Counted from the stretch's first letter, positions 8,644-17,475 are shown. The stretch is DNA of 64,000 nt from Roseburia sp. 499 (GCF_001940225.2 NZ_CP135164.1:1116001-1180000), one strand, 5' to 3'. Notes: generated by a model from the sequence alone, not told the origin. Made by a program: numbers and translations.

Positions 8644-9032
8644 AGAAATTTGTGTTACATGTCATGGCAACAACAGGAATTACAGTGGTGGTACTATCGT
8701 TGGTGGCATTATGTTTTGAGGCATGCTATCTTAAAATTGACGGCGTATTTCAGTCTTTATTGGTAAATGTATTGATGCATATTGGTTTTTTACTGTTATC
8801 TAAGATAGAGTATCGTTATCCCATTGTGGAGGAGATTTTGAAGATGGGATGTACCTTGCTAATCGTTTTGACAGGCGGCTGGCTATTTGGATGGTATGCG
8901 TACATGCCGGTGTGGTGTTTAATCTTGATGACAGTCATTATTTATGTACTTGGTGTGGCAATCGGTGTTATTTCTATGTTGGAAGAAGTAAAGTCTATTA
9001 ATGTCCTGTTGGAAGAAAGGGATGCACCTTAG
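8640..9032 (+). CDS. DUF3021 membrane protein
   Basis: A 130-residue protein with four membrane helices, matching DUF3021 in size, topology and its standard position behind a LytTR gene. It overlaps the LytTR gene by 4 bases and probably acts as its membrane regulator. Confidence 0.8.
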   Translation: MKKFVLHVMATTGITVVVLSLVALCFEACYLKIDGVFQSLLVNVLMHIGFLLLSKIEYRYPIVEEILKMGCTLLIVLTGGWLFGWYAYMPVWCLILMTVIIYVLGVAIGVISMLEEVKSINVLLEERDAP

Positions 9033-9064
9033 TAGCCAATTTTTGTATCTTGGTATCGATAATA

Positions 9065-9149
9065 TTGTGTGAAAATGTAATCTAACTATAATGATAACTG
9101 TAAACAATATAACTCATACAGTTGCTAAATAGAATTTGGCGGTTGTATG
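9065..9149 (+). promoter_or_regulatory. Promoter and inverted repeat before the ABC exporter
   Basis: TTGTGT (9065-9070), a 16-base spacer, then TATAAT (9087-9092). Immediately after comes AACTGTA...TACAGTT, a 7-bp inverted repeat with a 14-base centre (about 9096-9123), which could bind the LytTR protein or fold in the leader. The remaining bases up to 9172 show nothing else. Confidence 0.55.
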
Positions 9150-9172
9150 TCAAATAAAAAAGAGAGGTTGTT

Positions 9173-9868
9173 ATGGCAGTTATTTTACAAACAGATAATA
9201 TTATGAAAAAATTTGACAAAGAAGAGATATTAAAGGGTATTTCTTTAGAAATAGAAGAAAATACCTTTACGGCAATTCTTGGACCAAGTGGGTCAGGAAA
9301 GTCAACATTGCTTAATGTTATTTCCGGGTTACTACGTCCTACGGAAGGAAGCGTAATCTGTGATGGTACGGTAATATCAGAATTAAGTGAAGCAAAGTTG
9401 GCTGACTGGAAGCGGAACCAGGCAGGTCATGTTTTTCAGAATTACTTACTTCTTGAAAATCTTACCGTTGAAGAAAATATCAAAATAGGAATCAACAAAA
9501 ACGGTGAATCTTTTTCCTTTGACAGACTAGTTCGGATACTTGAATTGACGGAATTGTTACATAAATTTCCGGCACAGCTTTCAGGAGGACAGCAACAGAG
9601 AGTTGCCATTGCAAGAGCGGTAATAAAATGTCCGAAGATACTATTTTGCGATGAGGCAACAGGGGCTTTGGATGAGACAAATAGTAAGACGGTTGTGGAG
9701 TTATTACATAAGATAAAAAGAGATTTGGGAGTAACAGTCTTATTTACCACCCATAATCTGCAGATTGCAAAGACAGCAGATCGAGTGATTACAATTAAGG
9801 ATGGAACTATTTGTAAAGACATTCGAAATAGTGAACCTATTACTGCAAGTGAAATGGTATGGGGGTAA
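9173..9868 (+). CDS. ABC transporter ATP-binding protein (MacB/LolD type)
   Basis: A 231-residue ATPase. Walker A GPSGSGKST is at 37-45, signature LSGGQQQR near 136, Walker B plus D-loop FCDEATGALDE near 160, and an H-loop TTHN. The ALD sequence and length match the LolD/MacB subfamily that pairs with FtsX-type permeases. The gene overlaps the start region of the FtsX permease. It energises export or release of a lipid- or peptide-like substrate. Confidence 0.92.
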   Translation: MAVILQTDNIMKKFDKEEILKGISLEIEENTFTAILGPSGSGKSTLLNVISGLLRPTEGSVICDGTVISELSEAKLADWKRNQAGHVFQNYLLLENLTVEENIKIGINKNGESFSFDRLVRILELTELLHKFPAQLSGGQQQRVAIARAVIKCPKILFCDEATGALDETNSKTVVELLHKIKRDLGVTVLFTTHNLQIAKTADRVITIKDGTICKDIRNSEPITASEMVWG

Positions 9869-9873
9869 ATGAA

Positions 9874-11550
9874 ATGGGACTGTTATATAAAAATATCTTA
9901 AAACAGATTTTAAATAATAAAGTATTTGTGGGCTTATTGGGGATTCTTTCCTTTTTAACGTCCTTGTCGTACTTTTTTGTGAAATTTTCTATTGATGGAA
10001 ATCTGGAAAATCTAGAGCAATTGGTAACATTAAGTGAGAATCAGGTATTATATAGAAATGCCTTATTGAGTAATACAACGTTGGCAAATATATTTTTGTT
10101 ATCTACCTGTTCTTTAACAGCCTTTGTCTTTGCTATGTTTTTCTATCGTTTTCACCGTACCAATAAAACAAAGCTTGGCTGTTTAAAAGCATTAGGATAT
10201 AAGGACAGGGAAATTGGTGCATGTTTTGCATTATTTACGGTTTTGATTTCTATTATTGGTGGACTTTTCGGAATACTGGGTGGTTATTTTTTATCAGAGG
10301 TACTTGTATCTGCAAATGAGCGAAGTTATGCAGTGAATGATTTAGTGAAATATGTAAATCCACTAAGTATTATCTGTGGCATAGGAATTCCTGTTATGGT
10401 ATATCTTGTTGTTACCGGATTGTGTTTTCAGATGATTAGAGGGAAAGAACCAGGTGTGCTAATGTCCGGAAAAACACCTTTTAAGAAGCTTGGTTTTACA
10501 TTTCGCCTTACAGATCATATTGTGAAGTGTCTTCCGGTAAAAGAGAAATTTCCTTATCGGATAGCACTGAGAAAACCAGTGGCGGTATTGATGATTTTTA
10601 TAGGAATTCTTGTTTTTAATGTATGTGTGATATTAGGACAGTCTTTAAATAAAAGTAGTCAGAAGATTATGGATAGTCAAATGGAAGGACGCAGTTATGC
10701 ATATGAGTTACAGCTGGAAGAAATTACGGCGCAAAAAGTGCCGGAAAATGCTGTTTCGTATCTTACTACAAGTGTAAAGGTATTGGCCAATAATGAGAAA
10801 TTAGAACAGAACATAGTGGGCATATCAAGGGAAAATGATTTCTTTTGTCTGTTAGATGAACAGAAAAATGTGTTATCATTGCCAAAAAAGGGAGAGGTAT
10901 ATATCAATCCGGGGGTAGCAGAACTCTATGGGGTAAAGGAAGGAGATACCTTATCCATTTTGCAAAACGGAATGGAAAAGGAACTGACAGTGGTGGCGGT
11001 TGTTTCTAATGCAGAGAAAGATAGCATTTATTGTAACATAGAAGAACTGCAAGCATTTATGAACTGTGAAGCAGAAAGCTACAATGGCCTTTGGGGTGAA
11101 GAAAAAATAGAAGGAACGGGAGAAATCACTTCCTGGGGACAGCGCGTAGAACAGTTAGAACGAGATTCTGTATCAGGAAAAGTCAGTGCTGTTATCAATC
11201 AGGCAACAGGGGCAATCGTAGGTATGATTTTATTGTTCCTTTCCTTATTTTTAAACTTTCAGGATAATAAGAAAGATATGCAGATATTACGTTTGATTGG
11301 ATATCAGGATAAGGATATCAGACATATATTTGTAGACATTTATTGGAAGATTGTGGTAGTATTTTTTATAATTGCAATTATTCCGGGAATCCTCATTGCG
11401 CAGGCAATCCAACGAGTTCTTTCCGTAGCAATTGGTGATTTTATGCCATTTTGTATGAATTTGGGAGTGGTTGTAGTATTGTTTCTGGTATTGAGTGTAT
11501 TGTACTTTTTGGTAAAGACGATTTTTGCCAGAGAAGTAAGAAAAGTCTGA
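9874..11550 (+). CDS. FtsX-like ABC permease
   Basis: A protein of 558 residues from the ATG at 9874 (GGGGGT upstream; an in-frame ATG at 9859 is also possible). Residues about 13-32 form one membrane helix, 78-190 a three-helix FtsX block, 233-252 another helix, 270-445 an extracellular region with a beta-rich core, and the last 110 residues a second three-helix block. This two-FtsX-block layout matches exporters of the MacB/BceB/YxdM range. It forms the transporter with the ATPase at 9173. Confidence 0.85.
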   Translation: MGLLYKNILKQILNNKVFVGLLGILSFLTSLSYFFVKFSIDGNLENLEQLVTLSENQVLYRNALLSNTTLANIFLLSTCSLTAFVFAMFFYRFHRTNKTKLGCLKALGYKDREIGACFALFTVLISIIGGLFGILGGYFLSEVLVSANERSYAVNDLVKYVNPLSIICGIGIPVMVYLVVTGLCFQMIRGKEPGVLMSGKTPFKKLGFTFRLTDHIVKCLPVKEKFPYRIALRKPVAVLMIFIGILVFNVCVILGQSLNKSSQKIMDSQMEGRSYAYELQLEEITAQKVPENAVSYLTTSVKVLANNEKLEQNIVGISRENDFFCLLDEQKNVLSLPKKGEVYINPGVAELYGVKEGDTLSILQNGMEKELTVVAVVSNAEKDSIYCNIEELQAFMNCEAESYNGLWGEEKIEGTGEITSWGQRVEQLERDSVSGKVSAVINQATGAIVGMILLFLSLFLNFQDNKKDMQILRLIGYQDKDIRHIFVDIYWKIVVVFFIIAIIPGILIAQAIQRVLSVAIGDFMPFCMNLGVVVVLFLVLSVLYFLVKTIFAREVRKV

Positions 11551-11617
11551 GTGGAAGCAAGGGGGGAATTATGATAATATTCCATGTATAGACTAAGGAT
11601 GAAAGGATAAAGGAAAA

Positions 11618-13027
11618 GTGAGAATGAAAAAATGTGGGATAGTATTTTGTAAATTAAAATTGTTGTTAGCTATATTAATTTTTAGCATATTTATGCTAAA
11701 TAGTCAGAAGTGCTATGCCAAGGATGTTGAAGAAGAATCGGAAATAAGTGAAAAAATTGACAATTATTTGCAGACAACATTAGAGGATGCAAATGTAAAA
11801 GGAATGGCTTTAGAAATTGTAAATTCGGATACAGTAGTATATAGCAATACCTATGGAGATGCAAAAGAAACATCAGATAATTTTATTATAGGTTCGATGA
11901 GTAAGTCATTTACGGCATTAGCAATTGTGGATTTAGCTGATAAGGGAATTGTGAATTTGGATGTTAGTATATGTGAATATTTAGAAGATTATCCGGAACT
12001 TGAGGAAATAACGGTTCGGGATTTGTTAAATCAAGTAAGTGGAATAGCATCAAATCAGCTGCTGAGTGATATCAATATTACATCAAGTAAAGGGCAGTTT
12101 CAATATGCTAATGCAAATTATAATCTCCTGGGAAAAATAATTGAGAAAGTTACTGGTAAGGAATATACAGAATATGTAAAAGAGAGCATTTTTGAGCCGT
12201 TGGAAATGACAAATACATACGCAAATTATGGAGAAGATCAACAAAAGACGTTGGTGCAGGGATATACCAGTTACTTTGGAATTATGATTCCGAGAAATGT
12301 AATGTATCCGGATAAGGATTCGTGGTCTCAGGTTCCGGCGGGATATATCATTTCAAATATTGAGGATATGGGAAAGTATCTTCAGATGTACTTGAGAAAA
12401 GGAAATTCTATATTCGATAGTGAGACTGTGAATACTGTTCTTCATAATGGAGTGGACGCTTCCACCGATACAAGTGCAGTTAGTGATATGTATGGTGGTG
12501 ATGCAAAATATTGTATGGGATGGATAGAGAAAAAAGTAGACGATGAACCTATTATCTATCATGCTGGAAAGGTAGAAAATTTTACATCAGTTATGGTATT
12601 GTTGCCAGAACGGGATTTAGCAGCAGTAATGTTATTTAATTCCATGGATTTTTTGGTGGGACAAAGTCTGATTGAGCAAATAGAAGAAAATGTTGTATCA
12701 ATTATTCGTGGAGAAGAGATAAAAGAAATCAATTCTAATTCATATATATTGCAACATGGGATTATCAATGTAGTGTGTTTAGTGATGATTTTTTTATGTT
12801 GTTTACCAATTTTAATTTTTTTGAAACGTGAAAAAGAGAGAAAAGGAAATATTGTTATTTCAATAATAATTCACTTGGTGTGTCCAATATTGCTGGCAAT
12901 TGCATTTCCGATAGCTGGGATGCCGTTGTTTGTGATTAGAGGATTTGTTCCAGATATTTTTTTAGTTCTTATTTTATCAATTACGATACTCATTTTGGGT
13001 GGAATCATTAAATTTGTGAAAAGATAG
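11618..13027 (+). CDS. Serine beta-lactamase-like hydrolase with C-terminal membrane helices
   Basis: A 469-residue protein (GTG at 11618, or ATG at 11624). There is an N-terminal signal/anchor (residues 10-33) and a class C beta-lactamase/DD-peptidase fold with SMSK at 93-96 (nucleophile Ser93), YAN at 163-165 and HAG near 314 as the third motif. Three to four C-terminal membrane helices follow (about 380-465). Proteins of this layout (Pbp4*/FmtA/EstB-like) act on D-amino acid peptides or esters at the outer face of the membrane. It follows the ABC operon at 67 bases and precedes another CPBP gene. Confidence 0.85.
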   Translation: MRMKKCGIVFCKLKLLLAILIFSIFMLNSQKCYAKDVEEESEISEKIDNYLQTTLEDANVKGMALEIVNSDTVVYSNTYGDAKETSDNFIIGSMSKSFTALAIVDLADKGIVNLDVSICEYLEDYPELEEITVRDLLNQVSGIASNQLLSDINITSSKGQFQYANANYNLLGKIIEKVTGKEYTEYVKESIFEPLEMTNTYANYGEDQQKTLVQGYTSYFGIMIPRNVMYPDKDSWSQVPAGYIISNIEDMGKYLQMYLRKGNSIFDSETVNTVLHNGVDASTDTSAVSDMYGGDAKYCMGWIEKKVDDEPIIYHAGKVENFTSVMVLLPERDLAAVMLFNSMDFLVGQSLIEQIEENVVSIIRGEEIKEINSNSYILQHGIINVVCLVMIFLCCLPILIFLKREKERKGNIVISIIIHLVCPILLAIAFPIAGMPLFVIRGFVPDIFLVLILSITILILGGIIKFVKR

Positions 13028-13067
13028 GATACAAGTGTCAAATATGGACAGAATTACGGAGGATAAT

Positions 13068-13865
13068 ATGAAGGAAAAAATTTGTAGTTGGGTAAATAAG
13101 GTACCAATTCTATTTTGCTTTTTGGTATGTATCTGCACCTTGGGGATTTCCAGCATCTTTGTGTGGGATGATAATCCGATCACAGGATGGGATAAACTGG
13201 TAGGGGATGTGTGTATTACACTTTTTTGTATGATTTTCCTGTGGTGCCTTGGACTTTGGAAGAAAGCTGGTTTTACCCGCGCAGGATTTGGTAGAGGATT
13301 ACTTTTGGGAATTCCGTTTTATGTAATCGGAATCTGCGCAGCAGTTATTGGAAATATAGGAACAGACTTCGCGGCACTTACATTGCGCTCGGAATCTTTT
13401 CTGGTGCTATTTGCTTTGAATATGTTTTTTGTGGGGATGAATGAGGAAGTGTTGATGCGTGCACTTGTTCTGAATGTTCTTCGGGTGAAGTATGGAGAGA
13501 CAGAGCGTGGAGATGTGAAAGCTGTTTGGATATCCGCACTTATTTTTGGATTGATACATTTGCCAAATGTGTTTTTCATGAGTCCTCTGACTGTTGTAGT
13601 ACAGGCTGTAAATGCGGCTTCTGCCGGAGTATTGTTTGCAGTTATTTATTTGAAAAGTGGGAACTTATGGGCGAATATCATTATACATATGATAGTGGAT
13701 TTTCTGTCCCTTTTTGTTGGACAATGTTTTACATCAGGAGCCTCAGTGCTTAGCATGGAGCTGACCATTGGCGGGGTTGTTGGAATGATAATTGCAGGCT
13801 CATTGCCACCGCTTATCGTGGCGTGGTTTTATCAAAAGTGTAAGTCAGCAAAAAGAACGGATTAA
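13068..13865 (+). CDS. CPBP family intramembrane metalloprotease
   Basis: A 265-residue protein from the ATG at 13068 (GGAGG 5 bases upstream; a longer frame starts at 13035). About eight membrane helices. Motifs are intact: NEEVLMR, GLIHLPN and IIIHMIVDF. It is the third CPBP gene within 7 kb and is probably co-transcribed with the beta-lactamase-like gene 40 bases upstream. Confidence 0.85.
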   Translation: MKEKICSWVNKVPILFCFLVCICTLGISSIFVWDDNPITGWDKLVGDVCITLFCMIFLWCLGLWKKAGFTRAGFGRGLLLGIPFYVIGICAAVIGNIGTDFAALTLRSESFLVLFALNMFFVGMNEEVLMRALVLNVLRVKYGETERGDVKAVWISALIFGLIHLPNVFFMSPLTVVVQAVNAASAGVLFAVIYLKSGNLWANIIIHMIVDFLSLFVGQCFTSGASVLSMELTIGGVVGMIIAGSLPPLIVAWFYQKCKSAKRTD

Positions 13866-13870
13866 TGGTG

Positions 13871-13935
13871 TTGACTTTATTATCTTCTTCATGGTAATAT
13901 ACAAAGTGTTTAGATACTAAAGTGTTTAGATACTA
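13871..13935 (+). promoter_or_regulatory. Promoter followed by two tandem 16-bp repeats
   Basis: TTGACT (13871-13876), an 18-base spacer, then TAATAT (13895-13900). It is followed at once by two perfect copies of AAGTGTTTAGATACTA (13904-13919, 13920-13935). The repeats lie where a repressor would block elongation or initiation. The MarR regulator at 14225 is the obvious candidate to bind them, by position only. Confidence 0.55.
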
Positions 13936-13995
13936 TAATCGCATGAGATATGCTTATAATGTGGTTGTAGTATTGTTTTGTCAGGAGGAAGATAT

Positions 13996-14232
13996 ATGTA
14001 CGAAATAACGCAGATAAATGCCGGTTCCATAGGTCTAAAAGTTGGCGAGGATTCGTTAGTAGTGGGAGATGCCCTGATGCATATGTTCAGACCAGAGAGA
14101 ACGTTGCTTTATGAAGAGTATGAAGAAATGCAGGAAAGTGCGAGAAAAATCGGAAACATGGGAAAGAGGAAGATATATTTTGGACATGGTAAAATGGTTT
14201 GGAATCGTAAATGGGTGAAAGAACATGCGTAA
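13996..14232 (+). pseudogene. Internally deleted metallo-beta-lactamase-fold remnant
   Basis: A 78-residue frame from the ATG at 13996 (AGGAGG upstream). The first ~9 residues (MYEITQINA) look like an MBL-fold N-terminus, then the sequence continues as GSIGLKVGEDSLVVGDALM and KRKIYFGHGKMVWNRKW, which match the C-terminal third of MBL-fold hydrolases. The HxHxDH metal site and ~120 residues between are missing. An in-frame internal deletion explains this. A short functional protein is possible but cannot have the usual metal centre. It overlaps the MarR gene by 8 bases. Confidence 0.65.
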
Positions 14233-14662
14233 TTATAGTGTTTTGTTAGAACAAGTGGAACGAATTGTTCATAAATATAGTCAGAAGGAGAGTTGTAAGC
14301 GCGATTATGGTGTGGATATTCCATTGACACAGACGGAGATACACTTGATTGCTGTCATCGGAGAACAGCCGGGCATCGGTGTAAAAGGTCTTGCAAAGGA
14401 AAAAGGTGTGACAGATGGAGCAGCTTCGCAGATGGTTCGCAAGCTGGTACAAAAGGAGTTGATACAAAAGCGAGTATCGGCAGAATCAGAAGCTAAGGTA
14501 GAACTGACGTTGACGGAAAAAGGAAAGATATGCTTTGAGGAACATCTCCAATATCATGCCAAGGAAAATGAAAAGTGGTATCAGATTTTGGATAAGTTGG
14601 ACGATGAGGGATATGAAACGTTGGCACAGTTAGTGGCACAGGTGGAGGAAATGTTAAGTTAG
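14225..14662 (+). CDS. MarR family transcriptional regulator
   Basis: A 145-residue winged-helix protein: TQTEIHLIAVIGEQPGIGVK, EKGVTDGAASQMVRKLVQKE as recognition region, and ESEAKVELTLTEKGK as wing. It lies directly behind, and overlaps, the decayed MBL gene. It may bind the tandem repeats at 13904-13935. Confidence 0.88.
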   Translation: MRNYSVLLEQVERIVHKYSQKESCKRDYGVDIPLTQTEIHLIAVIGEQPGIGVKGLAKEKGVTDGAASQMVRKLVQKELIQKRVSAESEAKVELTLTEKGKICFEEHLQYHAKENEKWYQILDKLDDEGYETLAQLVAQVEEMLS

Positions 14663-14733
14663 AAACTAGCATTAGAGTTTTTGGTTGTAATTAAAGATAA
14701 AGCAATACCAGAAAAGTTACGGAGGAATAAAAC

Positions 14734-15384
14734 ATGATATTTGGAACAATTAAAGGACATGACGTTGTAACAATGTCAAAAAAGAAAGTTGAAAAAGCAA
14801 ATTTTGGAATGCCAATCAATTCTGTGATACCGGAAAAAAGTTTACAGGAAGAAGTGCTTATGGCGTTAGAGGATGGTGGACAGGTCTATGCTCTGTATAA
14901 AAAGAAAGAGATGATGGCTTGTTATATTCTAACAAGAGAGTTAGTGAATACTGCAGAATATGCTGTGGAAGAAGAGATAGAAGGACAGACGGCCTTGGAA
15001 CAGGGAGACTCTGAAGAGTACGAAAAACAAGAAACTAGACAGAATCAGCAACAGATGGCATATGTATTAAAAAAAGAATACATAGTACCGGAAGCCGAAA
15101 GTGTTCGGGAGGAATTCGAGAAAGTGATTCTAGAAGAAGTAAAGGAGTCAACTGTCTATCATGATGTAAAGTATATTGCGTGGAAGGACACGCTTCTTGC
15201 CCCTGAGAAAGTAAAACTGGGCGGCATAGAGATTGCCGGTGGAATGGGCATGGGAATTGCTCTGGGGATACTGTTCGGTGTGGCATTGGATCATCTTGCT
15301 ATTGGCATTTGTATGGGAGTTGCGTTTGGATATATATTTAGCACTAATTTTCGTACTTTATATCGTATCAAAGGAAAGAAGTGA
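14734..15384 (+). CDS. Hypothetical protein with C-terminal glycine-rich membrane hairpin
   Basis: A 216-residue protein, GGAGG 9 bases before the ATG. Residues 1-160 are soluble and charged, with an acidic stretch near 75-105. Two closely spaced glycine-rich helices (about 167-185 and 188-206) form a hairpin. There is no signal peptide, so the bulk is cytosolic and tail-anchored. I do not recognise a family. Confidence 0.55.
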   Translation: MIFGTIKGHDVVTMSKKKVEKANFGMPINSVIPEKSLQEEVLMALEDGGQVYALYKKKEMMACYILTRELVNTAEYAVEEEIEGQTALEQGDSEEYEKQETRQNQQQMAYVLKKEYIVPEAESVREEFEKVILEEVKESTVYHDVKYIAWKDTLLAPEKVKLGGIEIAGGMGMGIALGILFGVALDHLAIGICMGVAFGYIFSTNFRTLYRIKGKK

Positions 15385-15397
15385 AAGGAAGTTTTGA

Positions 15398-15589
15398 ATG
15401 AAAATTACGTTAAGAGAAGAAGCTGAAAGCAAGCCGGAAGTCATTATAATTTATCCGCAAATGGATGATACGATAAAAAATGTGATAAAGAAAATAGAAA
15501 GTGTAGATATCCGGTTCTATGTGATTATTATGGTTGTGTATACGATAGAAGCAATTGCATTTTTGCTTTATAGAAAGTTTTCAAAATAA
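15398..15589 (+). pseudogene. Short protein, probable LytTR remnant fused to a membrane helix
   Basis: 63 residues. The first ~38 (MKITLREEAESKPEV, then YPQMDDTIKNVIKKIESVD) resemble the N-terminal leader of LytTR regulators such as the one at 8194, which also has a PEV-x-ITYAQM-type segment. The remainder is a single membrane helix (about residues 40-58). The LytTR DNA-binding domain is absent. This fits a deletion joining a lytTR start to a membrane-protein tail. A genuine small membrane protein cannot be excluded. Confidence 0.4.
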
Positions 15590-15613
15590 TCGGAAGTTCT
15601 TCTTTTGTGGTTC

Positions 15614-15657
15614 AAAAAGTCATGAAGCGTGGATTTACCATGTTTTATGACTTTTTT
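15614..15657 (+). terminator. Intrinsic terminator
   Basis: AAAAAGTCAT / ATGACTTTTT stem (10 bp) with a 23-base loop region, followed by further Ts and AA. It ends the transcript from the MarR region. Confidence 0.75.
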
Positions 15658-15688
15658 TAATTGTTTTAATGATATCAATTATAACATA

Positions 15689-15730
15689 TTGACAAAACAC
15701 ATTACTAATAGTAATATTACTATTAGTAAT
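15689..15730 (+). promoter_or_regulatory. Promoter with a perfect 30-bp palindromic operator
   Basis: TTGACA (15689-15694), a 17-base spacer, then TAATAT (15712-15717). A perfect 30-bp palindrome, ATTACTAATAGTAAT joined to its reverse complement, spans 15701-15730 and covers the -10. Its position 14 bases before the PadR-type gene makes it the probable autorepression site. Confidence 0.8.
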
Positions 15731-15744
15731 AAAGGAGGCCTATT

Positions 15745-16365
15745 ATGGAAAATATCATTTTAAGTTTGCTATTGATAAAAAGTATGACAATATATGAAAT
15801 GCGATCGTTCATACAGAAGAATCTTAGTACGGTTTGTAGCGATAGTCTTGGAAGTATTCAAAGTGCCATCAAAAAATTATTTGAAAAGAATTGCATCAGT
15901 TTGCGGGAATATGAGCAAAAAGGTGTTCTGAAAAAGGAATATCAAATTACGGCAACAGGACTCCAACAGTTCAGAGAATGGATTGAAGCACCCATGAACT
16001 TGCAGAAGATGAAGAACATGGAAGAGGGAAAGTTCTTTTTCTTAGGAATGGCACCAAAGGAAACCCGTATTGCATCCCTGAAAAAATATGTAGAGAGTCT
16101 TCGGGTAGAACGAGAAAAACTATTGCAGATAGAGCAGTACATAGAGAGTATAAAGAATGATGTTATTCAAATGAATGTAGAACGTATTAGTGAAGAGGCG
16201 AATTTGGGTAAGCATTTACTGGAGGTTTCAGGTGAGAGTACATTAGAGAATGTGGTAAAAAATATTTATGATTATCAAATATATGATCTTCAATATGGTT
16301 TAAAACGATTAAAGGACGATATTCTGTTTTATGAGGAAATTATTGAAAGAGAATTGAAAAACTAA
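15745..16365 (+). CDS. PadR family regulator (long form)
   Basis: A 206-residue protein. N-terminal PadR winged helix (residues 1-75: ILSLLLIKSMTIYEMRSFIQ; SLGSIQSAIKKLFEKNCI; KEYQITATGLQQFREWI) and a long C-terminal helical dimerisation domain (95-206) of the vinculin-like/AphA type. GGAGG lies upstream. The palindrome overlapping its promoter suggests autorepression. The membrane protein 19 bases downstream is the probable target partner. Confidence 0.88.
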   Translation: MENIILSLLLIKSMTIYEMRSFIQKNLSTVCSDSLGSIQSAIKKLFEKNCISLREYEQKGVLKKEYQITATGLQQFREWIEAPMNLQKMKNMEEGKFFFLGMAPKETRIASLKKYVESLRVEREKLLQIEQYIESIKNDVIQMNVERISEEANLGKHLLEVSGESTLENVVKNIYDYQIYDLQYGLKRLKDDILFYEEIIERELKN

Positions 16366-16384
16366 AAATAGAAGGAGACAGAAG

Positions 16385-16795
16385 ATGAAAAATAAGAATG
16401 AAAATAATACAAAGGTAGTAGGGCTCATTGCAATATTTGCAAATTTAAGCATCACTGTCATGGAGGTGCTGATTTTACTTAAGGTTTTGCCATATGAGAT
16501 AACCGGAGGCGGACAGTTGGAAAGTTATGAAAAGGCAGCAGTGCTTGCCGGATCCAGTATCGTTGTTCAGGTGGTTTTGATGTACTGTATTGCGGTTGCA
16601 TCCAATATTCTTTCACATAAAAGATTTCAAAAAGTTGCAGGTGTGATACTTAGGGTGTTTATTGTTTACTTTGCAATTAATATTGTTATGAATCTCATGG
16701 GAAAAACATGGTTTGAGAAGATATATGGTAGTGTTATCTGTCTGGTGCAGATTGTTTGCTTTACGGTAATCGTTCGTAGGCAAAAAGCCAATTAA
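16385..16795 (+). CDS. Small four-helix membrane protein
   Basis: 136 residues with four membrane helices (about 10-30, 52-72, 86-105, 112-130). The AGGAG site is 9 bases upstream. No family recognised. It follows the PadR gene, and small membrane proteins are frequent PadR partners. Its stop codon marks the junction where the truncated hydrolase frame begins. Confidence 0.55.
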   Translation: MKNKNENNTKVVGLIAIFANLSITVMEVLILLKVLPYEITGGGQLESYEKAAVLAGSSIVVQVVLMYCIAVASNILSHKRFQKVAGVILRVFIVYFAINIVMNLMGKTWFEKIYGSVICLVQIVCFTVIVRRQKAN

Positions 16796-17470
16796 TACGA
16801 TACATTAAAGGATGAAACGGATAATTATCGTGTCATTGCACCATCACGTTTTGGTTATCCGGGAAGTGATGCTCCTGAGGACCCAAGTGTAGAAAATCAG
16901 GTAGAGGCTTTTGTGGAATTATTAGATACATTAGAGATAGATCAGGTATATGTGTTGGCTACTTCAGCTGGAGGAGCAACAGCCATCAAGTTTGCGCTGA
17001 TGTATCCGGAACGAACAAAGGGATTGATTTTATACTGTTCCGGATATCCGACATTAGAAGAGCCGGAAGATGAAGTTACTTATGTAGGACCACCGGCATT
17101 CCTTTGCAGTGATTTCCCTATGTGGTTTTTTAGCCCGTTGTTTGGTCCGGTGATGGGAATGGACAGAGATACGATAGAAATGATTATGCCTTTGAAAGAA
17201 CGAAAAGAAGGAATTGTGATAGATGCCAAGGTATCTAATACCGTTATGTATAATCATAGAGAAGATTACGATATGAGTACATTAGAAGTACCGGTTCTCT
17301 GTTTCCATGCAAAGGATGATAAGCTGGCTGATTACAGTGGTGCTAAACCTTGGGAAGAAAGGATACCGGATTGTACCTTTATTTCCTTTGAAACAGGGGG
17401 ACATCTTATGGTAGGGAATGGTGAAGTAATTCAGAAGGAGTTAGCAAAATTCGTAGAGAGAACAAGATGA
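16796..17470 (+). pseudogene. 5'-truncated alpha/beta hydrolase
   Basis: The frame is open from the first base after the preceding stop codon and reads as an alpha/beta hydrolase from its second strand onward (YRVIAPSRFGYPGSDAPED). It continues with the nucleophile elbow ATSAGG, an acidic residue in FHAKDD and a catalytic-type histidine in GGHLMVG. The first ~45 residues, including the oxyanion-hole HG motif, are missing, and there is no start codon or ribosome site at the junction. The GTG at 16913 is the first candidate start and would lose still more. Best read as a deletion remnant fused to the end of the 16385 gene. Confidence 0.7.
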
Positions 17471-17475
17471 AAAAC

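Noticed and set aside
11571..11591. Six-codon frame MIIFHV behind a GGGGGG run before the beta-lactamase-like gene
   Set aside because: It has a possible ribosome site but no following hairpin and no second occurrence, so chance is a sufficient explanation.
13904..13935. Two tandem 16-bp repeats considered as the start of a CRISPR array
   Set aside because: The copies are directly adjacent with no spacers and only two units; they sit at a promoter and fit operators better.
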